Shown here in pieces: positions 1-14,000 of a DNA stretch of 64,000 nucleotides. The translations under genes and the position numbers were made by a program. The DNA is from Spirodela intermedia (taxonomy: Eukaryota > Streptophyta > Magnoliopsida > Alismatales > Araceae): positions 5,352,001-5,416,000 of the forward strand of contig LR746271.1 in assembly GCA_902729315.2 (NCBI GenBank), written 5' to 3'. Position 1 is the first letter of the stretch. Each line of letters opens with the position of its first letter. Under the pieces are notes generated by a model. It did no database searches and had not been told where the DNA came from. It saw only the letters and a program-made list of their open reading frames with translations.

Positions 1-3000
1 GGAGTGTAAGATGAAGTAGAAAATTAAAAACGAGGTTGAGGTGATATCTTTCTGAGTTTTATCATTTTTGACGACACTTTTAATGCTTAACTTTGCATAT
101 ATGCATGCTTCACTTGAAAATTATATTTTCTACATATTCTATTTTAATTTTTCTTTGTCATTGAGGACTGTCATTTTTAAGTTGAGGGGTGAAATATTAA
201 TTATTAATTTATGCTATAGGATGATTAATAATATGTGTTTGTATTTTATTTTTATTTTTTCATGCTCACTTAGAATAGCAACTAAAAAAAATAAAAATAA
301 AAAATAGAAAAAACTATAACATCTATTTTCTGGTTTTTTGTTAAGAACAATAGACTGTAAAAAATAGCCTGAAATTTGAAATTCTAGAGACCCTTTTCTC
401 ACATTTCAATCCCCTAGACTTATATTATTGAAATTTGATATTAAAACTATAAAAAAGATAATTTTGATTTATTTTTGACAAATTTATTATTTCTAAAAAT
501 AGAACTGAAAATAAAAAATAAAATTATTAGAACTATCTAATATACAAATTTCTTACATCATATTGCATGCATGAAAAATTAAATCAATTAGATTGATTGA
601 TACGAAAAGATACTATGAAGATTATTATTGAGTCAAAAGAATGATTTAGTAGCATGAAATGTTGGAATACACTTTAGATATATGATAGATAACATAAATT
701 TGATTTTACAGATTTTCACTTCATGATCTTGATGGATAGTATTTACTTGATGTGAAAATTTGATTGATCATTTGAGTTTAATGGAGATTTTTGCATCTTG
801 ATCTATAGGACTTGTGAAGAAAAATCACTTATTTTGGAAAAACAAAGAGAAAGTAATATGAAAAATCTAGGAACAAAGAGGACACATAGAGGATGTGAGA
901 CATCATCCTCATTGTCAAAAATCGTGCATAGAAAAATACTTACTACAAAATAAGTGCATAAAATGAAAGTCTTGAAAATGAAGAGTACACATAGAAGGTG
1001 TGAGACATCATTCTTATTATCAAAAATTTTCTATAAGAAAAACTACTTATTCACTATATATATAAGAAAAAAGAAGGAAGAAATATGGTACAAACTTCAA
1101 AAATCAAGCCATGAAAAAAGGGAAATGTAGGATCAATATTATTCTTGGATGAGTATTGATAATTAGAACATCTTGTAAATCTATCTATGAGTGAAGAAGT
1201 GATAAAGATGTGAATAGAAGTGAAATCTAGATTATTATTCCAAGGAGCGCTTAAACATTTAAGTGCTTGACATCATTCTTAAATACTTGATATAAGAATC
1301 TAAAGTGTCTAAAGGCACATCATTTCTAATTGTATTTTTTTTTATGTATTGAAATATGATATTTGAGATTTGTAAATTTTTATTTTTGTAATTCTATTAC
1401 TAAGGGACTAGTAATGATTTAATTTGAGGGGTGTGATAAGTCTTCATTATCATGAGTTAATAATTAGTAAATAATATAATTTTAGCTTTAACTCATGATA
1501 ATAGACTTATATTTATGTTAAAGTGTGAAAAATGATTTTTAGTTGATTAACATGAATTTTTAAGTAATTATGTGATTTTATACAAATTATATGATTTTTA
1601 CAATTTAACTTTTGAGATAAATGAACAAAAAGAAATAAAAATAAAAATATAACAAAATGGGGGGGACTTGCTGGCAAGTCAAGCCCCTAAGTGGATCGAA
1701 AGTGCAGTCAAGGAGGAGCCACGAGCAACTAGGACTGATGGGGGCACATGTGCGCCACTCCCTTTCTACATCACCGATGACTAGTTGACTATGGGGCAAG
1801 GAGTGGTCGTACACGTAGGAGAAAGGAACTTCCTTGTAAATGTAATATTACTGTATATTCACGTGAAACTTCAATGCACAAATGATGTGGGACTAAACCC
1901 ACGTCACACCTTCCTTAGAAAGGGTTCAATAATTTTAATACCTAAAAGACTCCTTATTTATAATAGAGATATACTATGATGACGTTATTTGATAAGAGTA
2001 TTGGAGTACTTATGTCAAACTCTCTCATGCAAGTAGGCAACCGGCATAGATTTGAATTTTCTTAGAGCCAAAACTCATATTTTTTTATTTTATTATCATG
2101 ACATTCTTGGAGATCACCAGTGAAGGATTAAGCCACTAGAATTACTAGATCATTGGCAAAAATTTCGTCAATGCGATTTATAAAATATTGTTACTAAAAT
2201 TATTAAACGATTTGTGATAAAAGGGTTGTGAATACATCAAGTAAAGCATCTCCAATTGATTGATGAATAAGCTGTCATCGAGAAAAGGACAATCTACTGA
2301 GAGATGAGTCGCCACCTCTGGAAAGCATACTGGATGTGATGAAGAACCTCATCTTGTTGCACAAATTTGAAGATGAAGCTCCCTGACATGTGCCCTACCT
2401 CCATCTAGCTCCTCTTCGTTAGGTGACAGCCATCAAAGAACTACAAAGTCGTCATTTTTCCACTCTACTAGGTGATACCCACCAAAGATAATTTGACAAC
2501 TCATTTTATTAATCTCTGGATGTTGCAAGGAAATCTAGAGATTACCCACGTCATCTTTGTCCAAAGAGAGCTTTCGAGGTCATGGACACTGCACAACGAT
2601 CCTCTTGAATGCTTAGGATTCCAATGTATCGCCGACGAATCATCGTCGTAATGCCAAAACTCTATTTTCCTATTTTCAACTTAATTTATGTGATTTTAAT
2701 AATAATTTATGTGATTTTAAATTTACCAATATATACTTCATTCAATTATGATTCTTTTGGCTTTTATAGATCTTAATTTGATCAATTAAATCATTTGTAA
2801 TCACTTACATAAGAGTCATAAGGTGGAACTCTATTTCCACTTGTTTCGCATTCACTACGTGCTAACATCATCCTGGCATCCACACCCTTATTTCCCTTTT
2901 TTTGTGAATTTTAAATATATTTTATTTTATTTTATTAGTATAAAATTTACATAAAATAATATTCTTTGAAGAAAATTCTGAATATTACTAGATATTATAT

Positions 3001-5916
3001 TATATCCATGTGATCGACTTGAAAAATTACCACTATTTTTAGAATTTTTATTAAATTATAATTGATATATTTTTTAGAAATACTTCTAAATATTCACAAA
3101 TTTATATTTTCTAGTTTTATAAATTTTAAATTTACTTGATGTACTATACAAGGACTAAGTCACATCAATTCTCTTGTCTTCTAAATAAATGAGTAGGTTG
3201 TGGTCTCTAAAAAAAATTACGAGTGGATACTAGTGTGTATAAATTCCAAAGAGTTCTTCACATCCTGGCTGCCATCCATGAGCTTTGGGAGACCCAGCTC
3301 AAGCACGAGAACCTACTAACAAAGCTTGGGACTGAAAAGAGGAATACAAAGGGAACACTTGTTGCATGCCTGTACAGCCTTTACCTCTTCTCGCACTCTG
3401 CATCTTCAGCCTTTAAACTGCCATTTGAATCAAAATACATCCCTAGAGGATTCATTTCTAGATTGATCCAAAGGTAATTGTTTTTATGAGGACTTAAGTA
3501 GATTAATGAAAATGATGATATACATAGATAAATGTGATGATTGGCTAAGAATAAGACGGCCATGTAACATCAAAAAAAAGTAACCTTAAATATAGAGCGT
3601 GAATAGAGTAGCCCATTAGTGCTTATAGAATGAACTGAAAATTTTAAATATTTGGTTCATTATACAATTTGATCCATTCTTGGCTACATGAACATTTTTG
3701 GGATCCTAGAAGACTAAACAACCGAAATAATCTGACTTCAGCTTCAAACTTGTTCCTACAACACTAATATTTGTTAGCAAATGAGAACACAACGCTAGTC
3801 CAATTTAAGACAACAATCTTTCTTATTGGAACCCCATATAATTGAATACCTTGGAACTTTGAAGTGAGTCCATTAAGAGCCATTTCCAACCCCATATTGC
3901 ATGATAAGTTTCCTCAATTAATACATAGAGAAAGCTTATAAGGAAGCTTCATGCATATGTTACTGTCAATCCTATGTATAGCTCTAAAAGTTGTGTTAAA
4001 CCTTGGTTGTATACGAAATGTTTTTAAACTTTAAGAAAAAATTCTAAAACTAAATCATGCCATCATTTATAAATTTGAATTCTATTATTAATAAAAATTA
4101 TTATGCATATGCTTTTAGGTTTATCATTATTCCACTAATAAAATAACACTTATAATGAATATCTATGTGACTTCTGATCCAGAAAGAGGAGTGGATTTCG
4201 CCAACAAATACTATTTTTCATGGAACATATTATATTAAATACAGAAATCATTGCAAGTTTACAAAAAGTATTAGGTACATCCAAAAAGATAGTCATTCCT
4301 TGCTGATGGAAAAATTTATAAAGCATCATTCTTGACAGGGAAATAAAGTACAAAATCTAACATTCAAGTATCTGAGAAGTTACTATTGTTGGAAAAGCTA
4401 ACTAAGGAAATATCTAATACATATTTGCCAATTATGATTCAAATTTCGAAATCATTTTCTAGTGCAAAATTCTCAACCAGGAAATCTTGTTTATATTTAA
4501 TCATTTTCAGCTTGTAACTCAAATGGGACAGATACTAGATAAATGTTCTCTAGTGGGAACTTCCATTTGACAAGTATTCAAGGTATCATTCTAAATCTGA
4601 ACAGTTTACTTCAACAATTATTTAGAACATCAAACCCGATGGCTTATCCTAATAATCACCGATAAAAAAAATATATGGTGACAACCTAGAAAACTAATTA
4701 AATCTCATGATGGGTCCATGTAAACCACTGGTCCACAAAAGACCAGTAAGCCAAATCGCTCACATGTCATTTGGTTAATGGAGCAATGGTGCACCGTCCA
4801 TGTAAGAGGCAAATGATGATTTGAATAGATCTTAAGCAATTAAATGAACCTATTATAACAAAAGAGATATCAAAGATAAAAGAAAAGCCACTAAAGACTA
4901 CCTTTGTCGTCTCCTAAGCATCGTAAGACTGGCAAAAAGGAAAGAAAGATAAGTCGGCATAAATTTTGACAGAGGAATCTCCAATATGTGGAAAGAACTA
5001 AAGGTGACCTTCGTAGAGGTTTATGTCTGTTGTGAAGGGTTGACCCGAATCTTTCCAAATAGAACAAGGATATATTCTTGTATTTTAGGGGTTGAATATT
5101 CCTTTTTGAGTGGCTATGAATATCTTGGCTAAAGCTTATTAGATTGGAAACCCCTTTGTATTTAACTTTTAGAAATGGCAGAATATATGCTCACCTCTGT
5201 TCACGGACATACACAAATGTCCAAACATCTTTCTCTCTCTCGCTCTCCCTCTTATGAGGGACGTAACGGGAAACTCCACACTAGTCTGGACAAAATGAGA
5301 GGACTTTTCAAACAGACGTAATGGCTCCAACCCTGCCTCCCACTTCAGACAATGTCATTGTGAGGTATCTCAGAGAAACCGCCCATAACTGATCACATAT
5401 GCTTCGTGAGAGCGAAACCTTTCTATTACGCTATGTGGACACATCCCCATTACTGTAATGGTGACTAAAGAACAGAATCAAAATTCCAATAACAGTGGGG
5501 ATCTGAAGTTCTTCCTTCGGTTTTCATTTTCGTTCCGATTTCTCCGCAGAAGGTTCGATTGCATGCGAGGTAATTGGAGCTTTTTAAAATAATCTCGGTG
5601 ACGTTTGAATTATTAGGTCTTCGAGAAATTTGTTTACTAAAGTTTTGGCGACAATAATGAGTTGAACCGAGTGGGATTCCAACTTTGCGACGGCGGAAAG
5701 GGCAGAAGCGTTGTCACCGAGCTCCTCAGTATCCTAGGCGAGCTAACCACGAGTGGAATCCAACTCCTCCCCCAGCAGTATAATGCCTTTACGCATACCC
5801 CGTGGGTAGCTTACCTTTCTTCCCCTAAACTATAGGAATATACCCTAAAGCCCCACCACCACCTTTCCTCAAAGGAAAAGCAACTTAAAAAATACAGCGA
5901 TCACTAGGGCGATGCT

Positions 5917-5971
<55 letters not shown>

Positions 5972-6787
5972 AGACTAAGTGTAACGTTGGATCTCAACCC
6001 CTCACTCTGTCAGACCAGGAGCCATGTTGGATTTGGAGAGGGAAGGTGCGGCATAGCAGCTTAAAAGTCTGAGATCTTTCAATGGGAGAGTAAGAAGCAT
6101 GTGCACAAGCTCGCCTGGCTTCTTGGTTCCGAAGCCACAGTAGCCAGGACCTTTAGGTATAAACTTTCTAACTACGACGTTAATGTGATGATTAAATTAC
6201 TGTGACTATGGTGACGGCAACCGATATTCCATTTGGAAGACCCTTCCGAGCAGTCCAGTTGAATAACATACCAGGGCGTAAGAAACCTTCCATGCGTTTA
6301 ATGTTGTTTTCTGTTATTCCTAATCCCAAGAGCGCCAGCGTAGGTCCACGGTTGGATAACCGGGAACACGAGAGAGAGAGAAGCACGAGAAATAACAGCA
6401 GTTCAGTTGATCTGATGTGGAAATAAAGTGGAGAAAAGGCGACCGTATAGGAATCGTGCAACCAACCTAGTTTTTCTTCTAACCCTGGCATTGCCACTAA
6501 TATGTGGTTGAAACGGCGACGATCACTTCAGTAAGTAGGCATTATATTCGACTTCACAAAAGGAACATCCTGTCTTCCATGATCATTTATATGTAAGACC
6601 CTTTCAAGAGAGATAGATACATATGTATGACAAGAGCGAAAAGACAAGAAGAGAGAGAGAGCTCAGATAGGAATAAAATGGGATAAAATGGAGAGGAAGG
6701 GAGGAGACGGTAGGGTAAGAAGAGGGAGTGAGAGAGAGACGGCGAGAATAGTGATAAAGATAATAAGAGAGAGGAATGGAAAGGGTC

Positions 6788-6829
<42 letters not shown>

Positions 6830-7871
6830 AATAGAGGGAGGGAGAGCGAGAGAGAGGCTTCTGCATGCTGGACGCCCACCATCAGGGGTCTCTGAGAGAC
6901 TCCATAATTGCAGGAAGAGACGACATGAAATATGAGATTGCATCTAATGACAGCGCAAAATGCCAGTTTAAGATGGATAAGCTTCGGTTCCGATGAGCGA
7001 AAACTATAATATCACCTACTCCTGCAGCAGGCCACGTTCCAAATCTCAAAATACTAAACAATGTTCCCCACAGAGTAACTATATATCCTGAAACAAGACT
7101 CTTTGCTGGATCACGCTACTAAAATATTCACCTATTACTGGAATACTGGAAAACCCTGTCCACGCAGAGATACAAGAGGATTCAAACCTTTATCACTCAA
7201 CATAGAATTTCGGTCGAGTTAATATCACAATGCGTCTTCATTTATTTCGTGCTGGTCCCAACTTTGAAAGCCAATGAATTTATGAAGAATAGAAACCCTA
7301 CAACCTGGCCGAGAAGATCCTCTCTTTCATGAAGACTTCACGGAGTTAGGTGGAGACCATGCTAGGTCATTAATTATTCTCCGTTGAATCTTCGTTCCTA
7401 GGGTTCTCTGGTCTTAAGTTGGTCTTGGATAATGTAAATCTGTTAACTAAGCCATTAATATATCGTCATAGCCAGTACGACACATGCATGCATATATACT
7501 TGTATATAAATATCTATGGAGATAGGGAGACTGAGAGATTGAGACGGAGATAAATCATGTTAAACTATAAAAGTATACTTCGATTAACGCATAATATGGC
7601 AAGTTACAGAGGTTTTATCCTCATCTATGGGCGAGGAAGCTTTTAGCTTGTGAGATTCTCTTTCCCTGAGGATCTGGCTGGCAATGAAACAAAAATAATA
7701 TATGGAGAGGAGAAAAATGCTGAAGAGGCTCGAGAGGGGAGTTGGAAAGACCCTGTCCTCTGTTTCATTCTGTCTTTGGGTTTCTCTCTCTGGACAACAA
7801 GAAAACGGAAGCACTACATATCCTGTTGTTCTGTTAGGAATGTAGTTATTATAAGTTCTTGCGGGTTGACG
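1..7871. other. AT-rich intergenic spacer
   Basis: No supportable gene. The first 5 kb is strongly AT-rich with short ORFs only. A direct near-duplication of about 75 bp occurs at about 870-950 and 975-1045, sharing the words 'acacatag' and 'gtgtgagacatcat'. A perfect (CT) tract of about 50 bp lies at 5919-5968 and a (GA) tract at about 6797-6836, and these create long Ser-Leu and Arg-Glu ORFs that are not genes. A short ORF at 3223-3477 has a fairly protein-like composition, but I recognise no family. Confidence 0.6.
1434..2104 (+). mobile_element. possible LTR (solo or 3' LTR remnant)
   Basis: A purine-rich stretch (gaggggtg) is followed directly by 'tgataagtc', as where a polypurine tract meets a 3' LTR. 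Inside are an upstream element 'gatgtgggactaaac' (about 1883-1898), common in plant LTR promoters, and a TATA-like 'ttatttataatagag' (about 1953-1967). A plausible terminal 'ca' lies near 2104. No partner LTR, primer-binding site or target-site duplication was confirmed, so the limits are guesses. Confidence 0.25.
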
Positions 7872-9276
7872 CTAAACTCTCGGATGCCCTTTCCCAGAGA
7901 GACGTTTCCATTCTACCAGGCGGTGTAAGAAGTCCATCACCTGCAGCAAACGATCAGACGTCAAAGGAGAGAAGAAACTTCGGATCCAAGAAGACCCATT
8001 TTGACGCCCAAAGTAGGATCCGGAACTCTCGAAATGGGTCGCGACTACTTGCCTCCGAGGGCTCCTGAAGAGAGTATGTGGCGTGGGACTCCTTAGGAAC
8101 TTTTGACACGAGGATGCCGAAGCCCTGCCCTCGCTCCCTCAAAACCTGGCAATTTATATAACACGACACTGTTGAGCGTTGCTTTGTGTAATGAGATACG
8201 GTTACCGAGTACTACTCGGGGGAAAGATTCTGTGTAAAACAATACGTTCCACTTGATGGAAAGCCAGGTCGTCGATCCATATAATATCGCATTCAGAGAT
8301 GAGGTTGTCCATGGGAGAGATCTGGTGGGACCTCCGACTTCCAAATTAAGGCTGTCCATTGGCTAATGAGGTTCTCACCCGAATTGCCTTGATATGGCCC
8401 TGAATATGAATTTCTCTCTCTCTCTCTCGCTCTCTCTGTATAAAAGATATTAGTCCACAAGGACACATCATGATGATACCTTGAAGGCGTCCTCATCGGT
8501 ACGATCATCTCCAATGTACACCGGCAACACGTCGTTGCTATCAGAGAGCCCTAAAATACCGTAGAAGATGACATTAAGATTATTCAAATGAACTGCCAAC
8601 CTGTCAACGTCTACTAGCTACGCTAACAGGAAAATGAAAGTAAAAACACGACTCACCAAGGGATTCGAGCAAGAATTCGAGAGCCTTCCCCTTGTCCCAC
8701 TCAATGCTCGGTCGGATCTCTAAGACCTTCACAAGAGAAGGTCCCCCTATTGTCAGATTCTTCCACCCTATTCATTTTAAAAAGCATGACAAAGACTATC
8801 CCCACTTGCTGCAGCAAGTCAGCGAGTCTTGTATTCTCTTGCCCGGTAGAAACTCCACGATTTGAAAGGTATGCTGAGGGGCGCTCACCTTCCGGCCATG
8901 GGTGAGCCGGAGCTTGGGGAAGTCATGGAGGACGGAACGAACCTGCATCGCCAGTTCGACCCATCTCTGCGTGCATGCAAGTGGAAAGGTCAACCCCAAG
9001 AACCATCCATCTTATTTTCCACTCACACCAAAGAAAGCACACTAGGAGCCAGTGGAGGTGGAAGAGGAGGGCACCTTCTCGTCGACGCAGCGGAAGTGCA
9101 CAGAAACACAGAATCTGTTGTTCTCCACCCTGGAACCCCGGATGGCCCTCGTCTTCTCCGCCAGCAACTTTGACACCTGAAGATGAAACGATGGGAAAGG
9201 ATAAGACCCATCGGAGCCCCATTTTTCTTAAGTACCCACGTGGGGGGAAATATACGGAGACTGAGCGAGAGCCAGG

Positions 9277-9318
<42 letters not shown>

Positions 9319-10547
9319 GTCTTCTTCCAACCACATCAATCATGGGGAGGAACTCGCTGGCAGGTTGGAAGAGAGCCGGCTTGTTGCCCTGCACATTAAG
9401 AGAGACGATGAAGAAACAATATTAGATAGGTCGTACTGATTTGTTAGTGAACCTATGCCGGTTTTGGCGAGGAGACCTAAGAAAAGTTGCTAAAACAAAC
9501 GAAGAGAAGCCGTTCAATATAGTTCCCAAGACAGACTGTTGGGAACAGGTGGTTCTTTGCCCCGCTGAAAAGGAAATGCGGTCAGGGTAGAACTCGGCAG
9601 AGGGTTCGAAAGAAGGGTGGGGGCCTGTCCTTAATCTTAAGATAAGAAAAATGGGTAATCTCTCAAATAAAGGCTCATACTTTATTAAATTTGGGGCATT
9701 TGATGTCCATGCCGTGGCTACCGGCGTAGTAGAGCTCCGCGAGTCGGACGAAGCTATACACCTGAGTAGAGCCCATCCAAAGCACGAACCCATCAAGAAA
9801 ACGAGAAAAGAAATTTATCCTTTTAACAGAAGGGAACGTTAGAGACGAGAATTCAAGGGCCACTTGTTTTACTAGCATTAAAACTGAAATAAACCGCTTA
9901 ATTACTGTGGTTTTTCTTGGTGAAGAATGTACCTTGTCTCTGCACCTCCCGCTGACAATTGCTGTGGGGAACAACTTGGCGACGTCGCGAACCGCCGCTC
10001 TCATCTGGGTTTTCATCGCCCAGAAATGAACAGGATCTCATTAGGATATGTTCATCACGGTGGCAGGGAAGAACAGAGGACGACGAAGAGGAGGAAGAGA
10101 ACGAGAAAGACGAGAGGTAGAGAGAGACACAGAGGTGACACTCACAGCTTTGGACATGTAGGCACGGTCAGGATCGTCGACAATGGGAGAGAGGGTGCCA
10201 TCATAGTCGAGGAACATGACAATCTTCTTCCCCTTTGAGAGACTCACGATCTCCTCAAACATTCCGAGAGCCGAGGGATGTTCGTCCTGCGCTGGTGGCG
10301 GCGGCCCCTGTATGTGGGTGGGCGAGGAAGCCTTCATGGAGTCAACCCACGAACTGACTCTCCCGCCGCTGCTGATTTCTTGCTTCTGTAAGAACTTCTT
10401 GATGGGCAAACCCACGGCAGCCTTCAGAGGCGGGTATGGGAATACGGGGGACGAAGCGGGCACGGTAGCCCCTGGCTGCGTCACCACCACCGCCTCTGGC
10501 GCCACCGCCTCTGGCACCACCGCGCTCTGCTTTGTCATGCTCTCCAC
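7872..10547 (-). CDS. TPP: trehalose-6-phosphate phosphatase (TPP), 11 exons, about 370 aa
   Basis: Hydrolyses trehalose-6-phosphate to trehalose, controlling the sugar signal Tre6P. Exons on the minus strand: 10547-10146, 10004-9933, 9761-9681, 9564-about 9547, 9388-9332, 9176-9075, 8966-8889, 8726-8657, 8550-8480, 8145-8053, 7940-7872. All phases agree. HAD motif I is [11 protein letters not shown] in exon 1 (Asp114 and Asp116), the conserved AIVSGR is in exon 2, [12 protein letters not shown] in exon 5, [10 protein letters not shown] in exon 6, and motif [14 protein letters not shown] in exon 9. Length and exon pattern match plant TPPs. The poorly conserved 18-nt exon 4 has a weak donor (GTTCCC) and is the least certain part. 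The last intron starts with GC rather than GT. Which TPP paralogue this is cannot be decided here. Confidence 0.95.
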
Positions 10548-10664
10548 AGCAGAGTCGACGGAGAGAGAGTCCTAGATTTAGTGGGATTTCTCGAGCGAAG
10601 GGGAGAAAAAAAGAGGAAGAGAGAGGGAGAGGAAGAGGGAGAGGAAGGTCTGGGCAACGAGGGC

Positions 10665-10710
<46 letters not shown>

Positions 10711-10772
10711 GAAGGGATTCCTTGAGCTGATGGCGATGGCGGAGGTGGAGAAGGGGATGGTGGTCGTGGGTT

Positions 10773-10779
10773 TCTTATA
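10773..10779 (-). promoter_or_regulatory. TATA box of the TPP gene
   Basis: TATAAGA on the minus strand, 226 bp upstream of the TPP start codon. It implies a leader of about 200 nt. The leader contains the purine/pyrimidine microsatellite at about 10674-10708, which reads as (CT)n in the transcript. Confidence 0.55.
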
Positions 10780-10883
10780 GTTGGGAAGGAGAAGAAGAAG
10801 ACAAAAGCAGAGGTGGCCCACATGGCCAAAGCACAAAATCCTTAGGCCATATGGGACCCATAATTCTACCTTGAAAGCCAGCC

Positions 10884-10916
<33 letters not shown>

Positions 10917-10987
10917 ACGGCTGCGGTCATTGCCCTCAGGAGGACCTGGCGCCAGCTGGCGCTGTGGCTTGGCGCCGCGCCTTCGAG

Positions 10988-11025
10988 GACCACGTGTACA
11001 CGCTCCCCCGGGTAGCCCACGTGGA
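10988..11025. promoter_or_regulatory. two G-box (CACGTG) sites upstream of TPP
   Basis: Two CACGTG cores, in 'accacgtgtac' and 'cccacgtgga', lie about 450 bp upstream of the TPP start. G-boxes bind bZIP and bHLH factors and often confer light or ABA response; function here is inferred. Confidence 0.4.
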
Positions 11026-14000
11026 GCGACCACGCGCATCATCTCATTCTTCAGCCAGTAAACTCTCATTTTGAAAATTATTCATTATCCTCAATAAATG
11101 GGGCTACTATCCTCGTACTCTATCATTCAGAATATTACTATTTTAAATAATAATAACAACATCGGATTATATATGGAAAACTAATGCTCCAATTTTTCAA
11201 TTGGATATTTGGCTTTAGGCCTCGTTCCTTGATTATGTCACCCAAAGATCTTCTGGAGATTTTATAATTTCCATATAATACTAGGTTTCTTCAATTTAAT
11301 ATAGACCATGGATCTCTTTTTGAACAAATATGAATCAGGCGTGGAAACCAAAATGCCATGTGGGATGCTAGTCAATCAATTCATCAATCCCACCATAGTT
11401 GTCGATTACTCATTACTAACTGACTTTCTAGAAGAAAATTAAATTAAAAAATAATGAATAAAAAGGAAACTATTTTGATCCAAAGCCCTTGCCATTTCAA
11501 GGGAATTAGAGAATGGATGGGAGTATTCATTTAAGTTATTTAATGTTTTTTATAAATGCATATCATGGATGAAACATTAGCAATTAAAATATTTGTAAGA
11601 ATATTCCATAAAAAAGTCATAATTTTTACAAAAAGAGTTTCAATTTATTCAAAATCAAGATATACTTCAGATATTTGTACGATTCTATGTTTTTGCTTTC
11701 CAATACAAAGGTTATGAAATTACACACATCTTTAAAATTGGAACAAATTCATCTACTATCTTTGATTAGCAAGAAGCTAACTTCAAGCAGATGGTGGTTC
11801 CTAAAGAATATGATTAAATTATCAATAATCTTAATTAAAAAAATTCTTAGAGAAACATGATATTTTTATCACATTATAGGATTATAAAAAATATATATTG
11901 TACTAAGATTAAATTTAAAGACATTTTTTTGTGAAAAGTTACTCTCTTGAATTGAATGACATGATTCACAGAATCATAGCATTACAACTAAAAATAAAGG
12001 CAGTTTATAATCTTAAATGTTCAAGAAACCTTTGATACAAGGGATTACCCTATTATTGTAAGTTACAAGCAAGGCATCGATTCTAGATAATTAAACCAAC
12101 AAAAAGACCTTTTACGTGTTGGAAACTTACGTCAAATTCCTAAATCATCTGAAAATTAAAAATAAATGATTCCTCATTTTGATATATACACTATAAGATT
12201 CTCATCATGTGAGCTCAATCTGTTTTAAGTTAGAATATCGTCCTAGAGTTTAGGAAAACTCAGCTATTTCGATTAAGATGCATCATAAATATCATTAAGA
12301 TGCAGATTCCCAAAAAACATTTATCATTGTTAGCAGATAAAAACTAACTCAGCTATTTCGATTTTTAATATTTATGTATAATATAAATCAGTGTTAAATA
12401 AAAGTGAATTTTAGTTATATTTTACGAACAATTTCAAATTGACTACCGAAGTCTCTCAGATTTTCAAAATTTTACTGCTTTAAGATTCAGTACAGATTCA
12501 CAATCTGTTTATCATTGCAAATCAAATATCTTAACTGAAAACAACTGTTCATACTAAAATTTTAGTAATTCTTTTGATAAACATTGTGCGAAATTTCGGG
12601 CTAGTTATGATTATCTTCAATAGACTGAATTTAGGAGGCCTTAACTTTCCATATAAATCTTCTAGAAACCAGGTAGGATTTCTCAATTATAGATAAGAGC
12701 ATCTGTGTTTCTCAGCGCCCTGCACTAATCTCGGGATGATGTCAGCCGTTCACAACCAAATAACTGGCCTCTCTGTACTCAATTTCGATCTCATCAGTAT
12801 ATCAACTGCCAATGATTGAACACCTTGGCAGACATCATCGTGAATCCATGTAGAGCTACAGCAAAGTATGCCGGACTTGCGTTTGCAAACTATGCTGACA
12901 TATCTACCCTCACAAAGATAAATGAATATCAATGCCCGCTGATATTATATCTACCAGCCAAGAGGATATAATGGTCACTGACTCCTCGTCTTCCTATCCC
13001 GTGATAAGACCATGTTCTCAGCTGGATATGACTAGTGAAACGCTCCGGATGACTCTCTTGCGGATCCAACATCTCACCCCACTTGCTTCATCACAGAATA
13101 TTCTGCAGGGCTTGACCTAATTACTTTCCTCCCTCCTCTCTTGGGGTCTCCTTGAGCCTTTTAAAATTGAACTGGGCAAAAATAAAAATCAGACAGGAAT
13201 CCACGCGTGAGATCTGTTTCTTCGTACGTCCCTCGATATCTAGCCGGATAGATGAACTCCTGACTGTATGAACCCACGTGATGTCTGTACTCTCTTCAAG
13301 AGCTGACCGACTCTTTTGTATATTATCATACCTCCCTCGAGCGGTGGAGATCAGCTAGCTACCTTTGGCAAGGCATAGTAGGCCGAAGCCTTCGCTCCTC
13401 TGTATTCAAATTCGTTTGGGCCTAACAGATGAAATTAATATAAGACGTCGGGGCATGGTATGCCAATAATTAGCTCACATCGATTCGTATTCCTCAAGGA
13501 AAAACAGTTTATTAATGCAAGTTCCTAGTTTACGACTGGGTAAGGTATTTGTGCAAAAAAATAAAAAACCAGGCCCTCAAGGAAAAGGAAATCAAATCCA
13601 CTCTAGATCTTCTTGGGCCCCCCAGGACTTCGTGGGTATCCCATGAAAACTACATATATCTAGAATGGATTAGCGGTGGAAAGATCAAGACTCTCTTCTT
13701 TTCATTCTTCCATAGAGTAGAATTTTCTTTCAAGTTTCTAACACTTTATTTTATTATTATGATTATTATCATCATCATTATTGTTACTACTATTATTGCT
13801 ATTGAGTACACAATGATTCCTCATGGCGCTACAAATCCAGCAGGTCTGTGACTATACATGATTAGATAAGATTTACTTCACAAACCAAGCTCTTCCCTCA
13901 TAAACAATGATATCGTGGACAAGGCGTGTTGTGCTTTCTTTCCCTACAAATATTTCCATTCTAGGAAAAAGTCTCTTAATTACGCAATTGCAAGAAACCA

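Noticed and set aside
3223-3477. 84-codon plus-strand ORF with protein-like composition
   Set aside because: No recognisable family, no neighbouring exons with matching splice sites, and embedded in AT-rich decayed DNA.
6587-6943. Ser/Leu-rich ORFs on the minus strand
   Set aside because: Generated by the (GA)n microsatellite at about 6797-6836.
12750-12932. 60-codon minus-strand ORF (GRYVSIVCKRKSGILCCSS)
   Set aside because: Looks like a possible exon, but no flanking exons or family could be identified.
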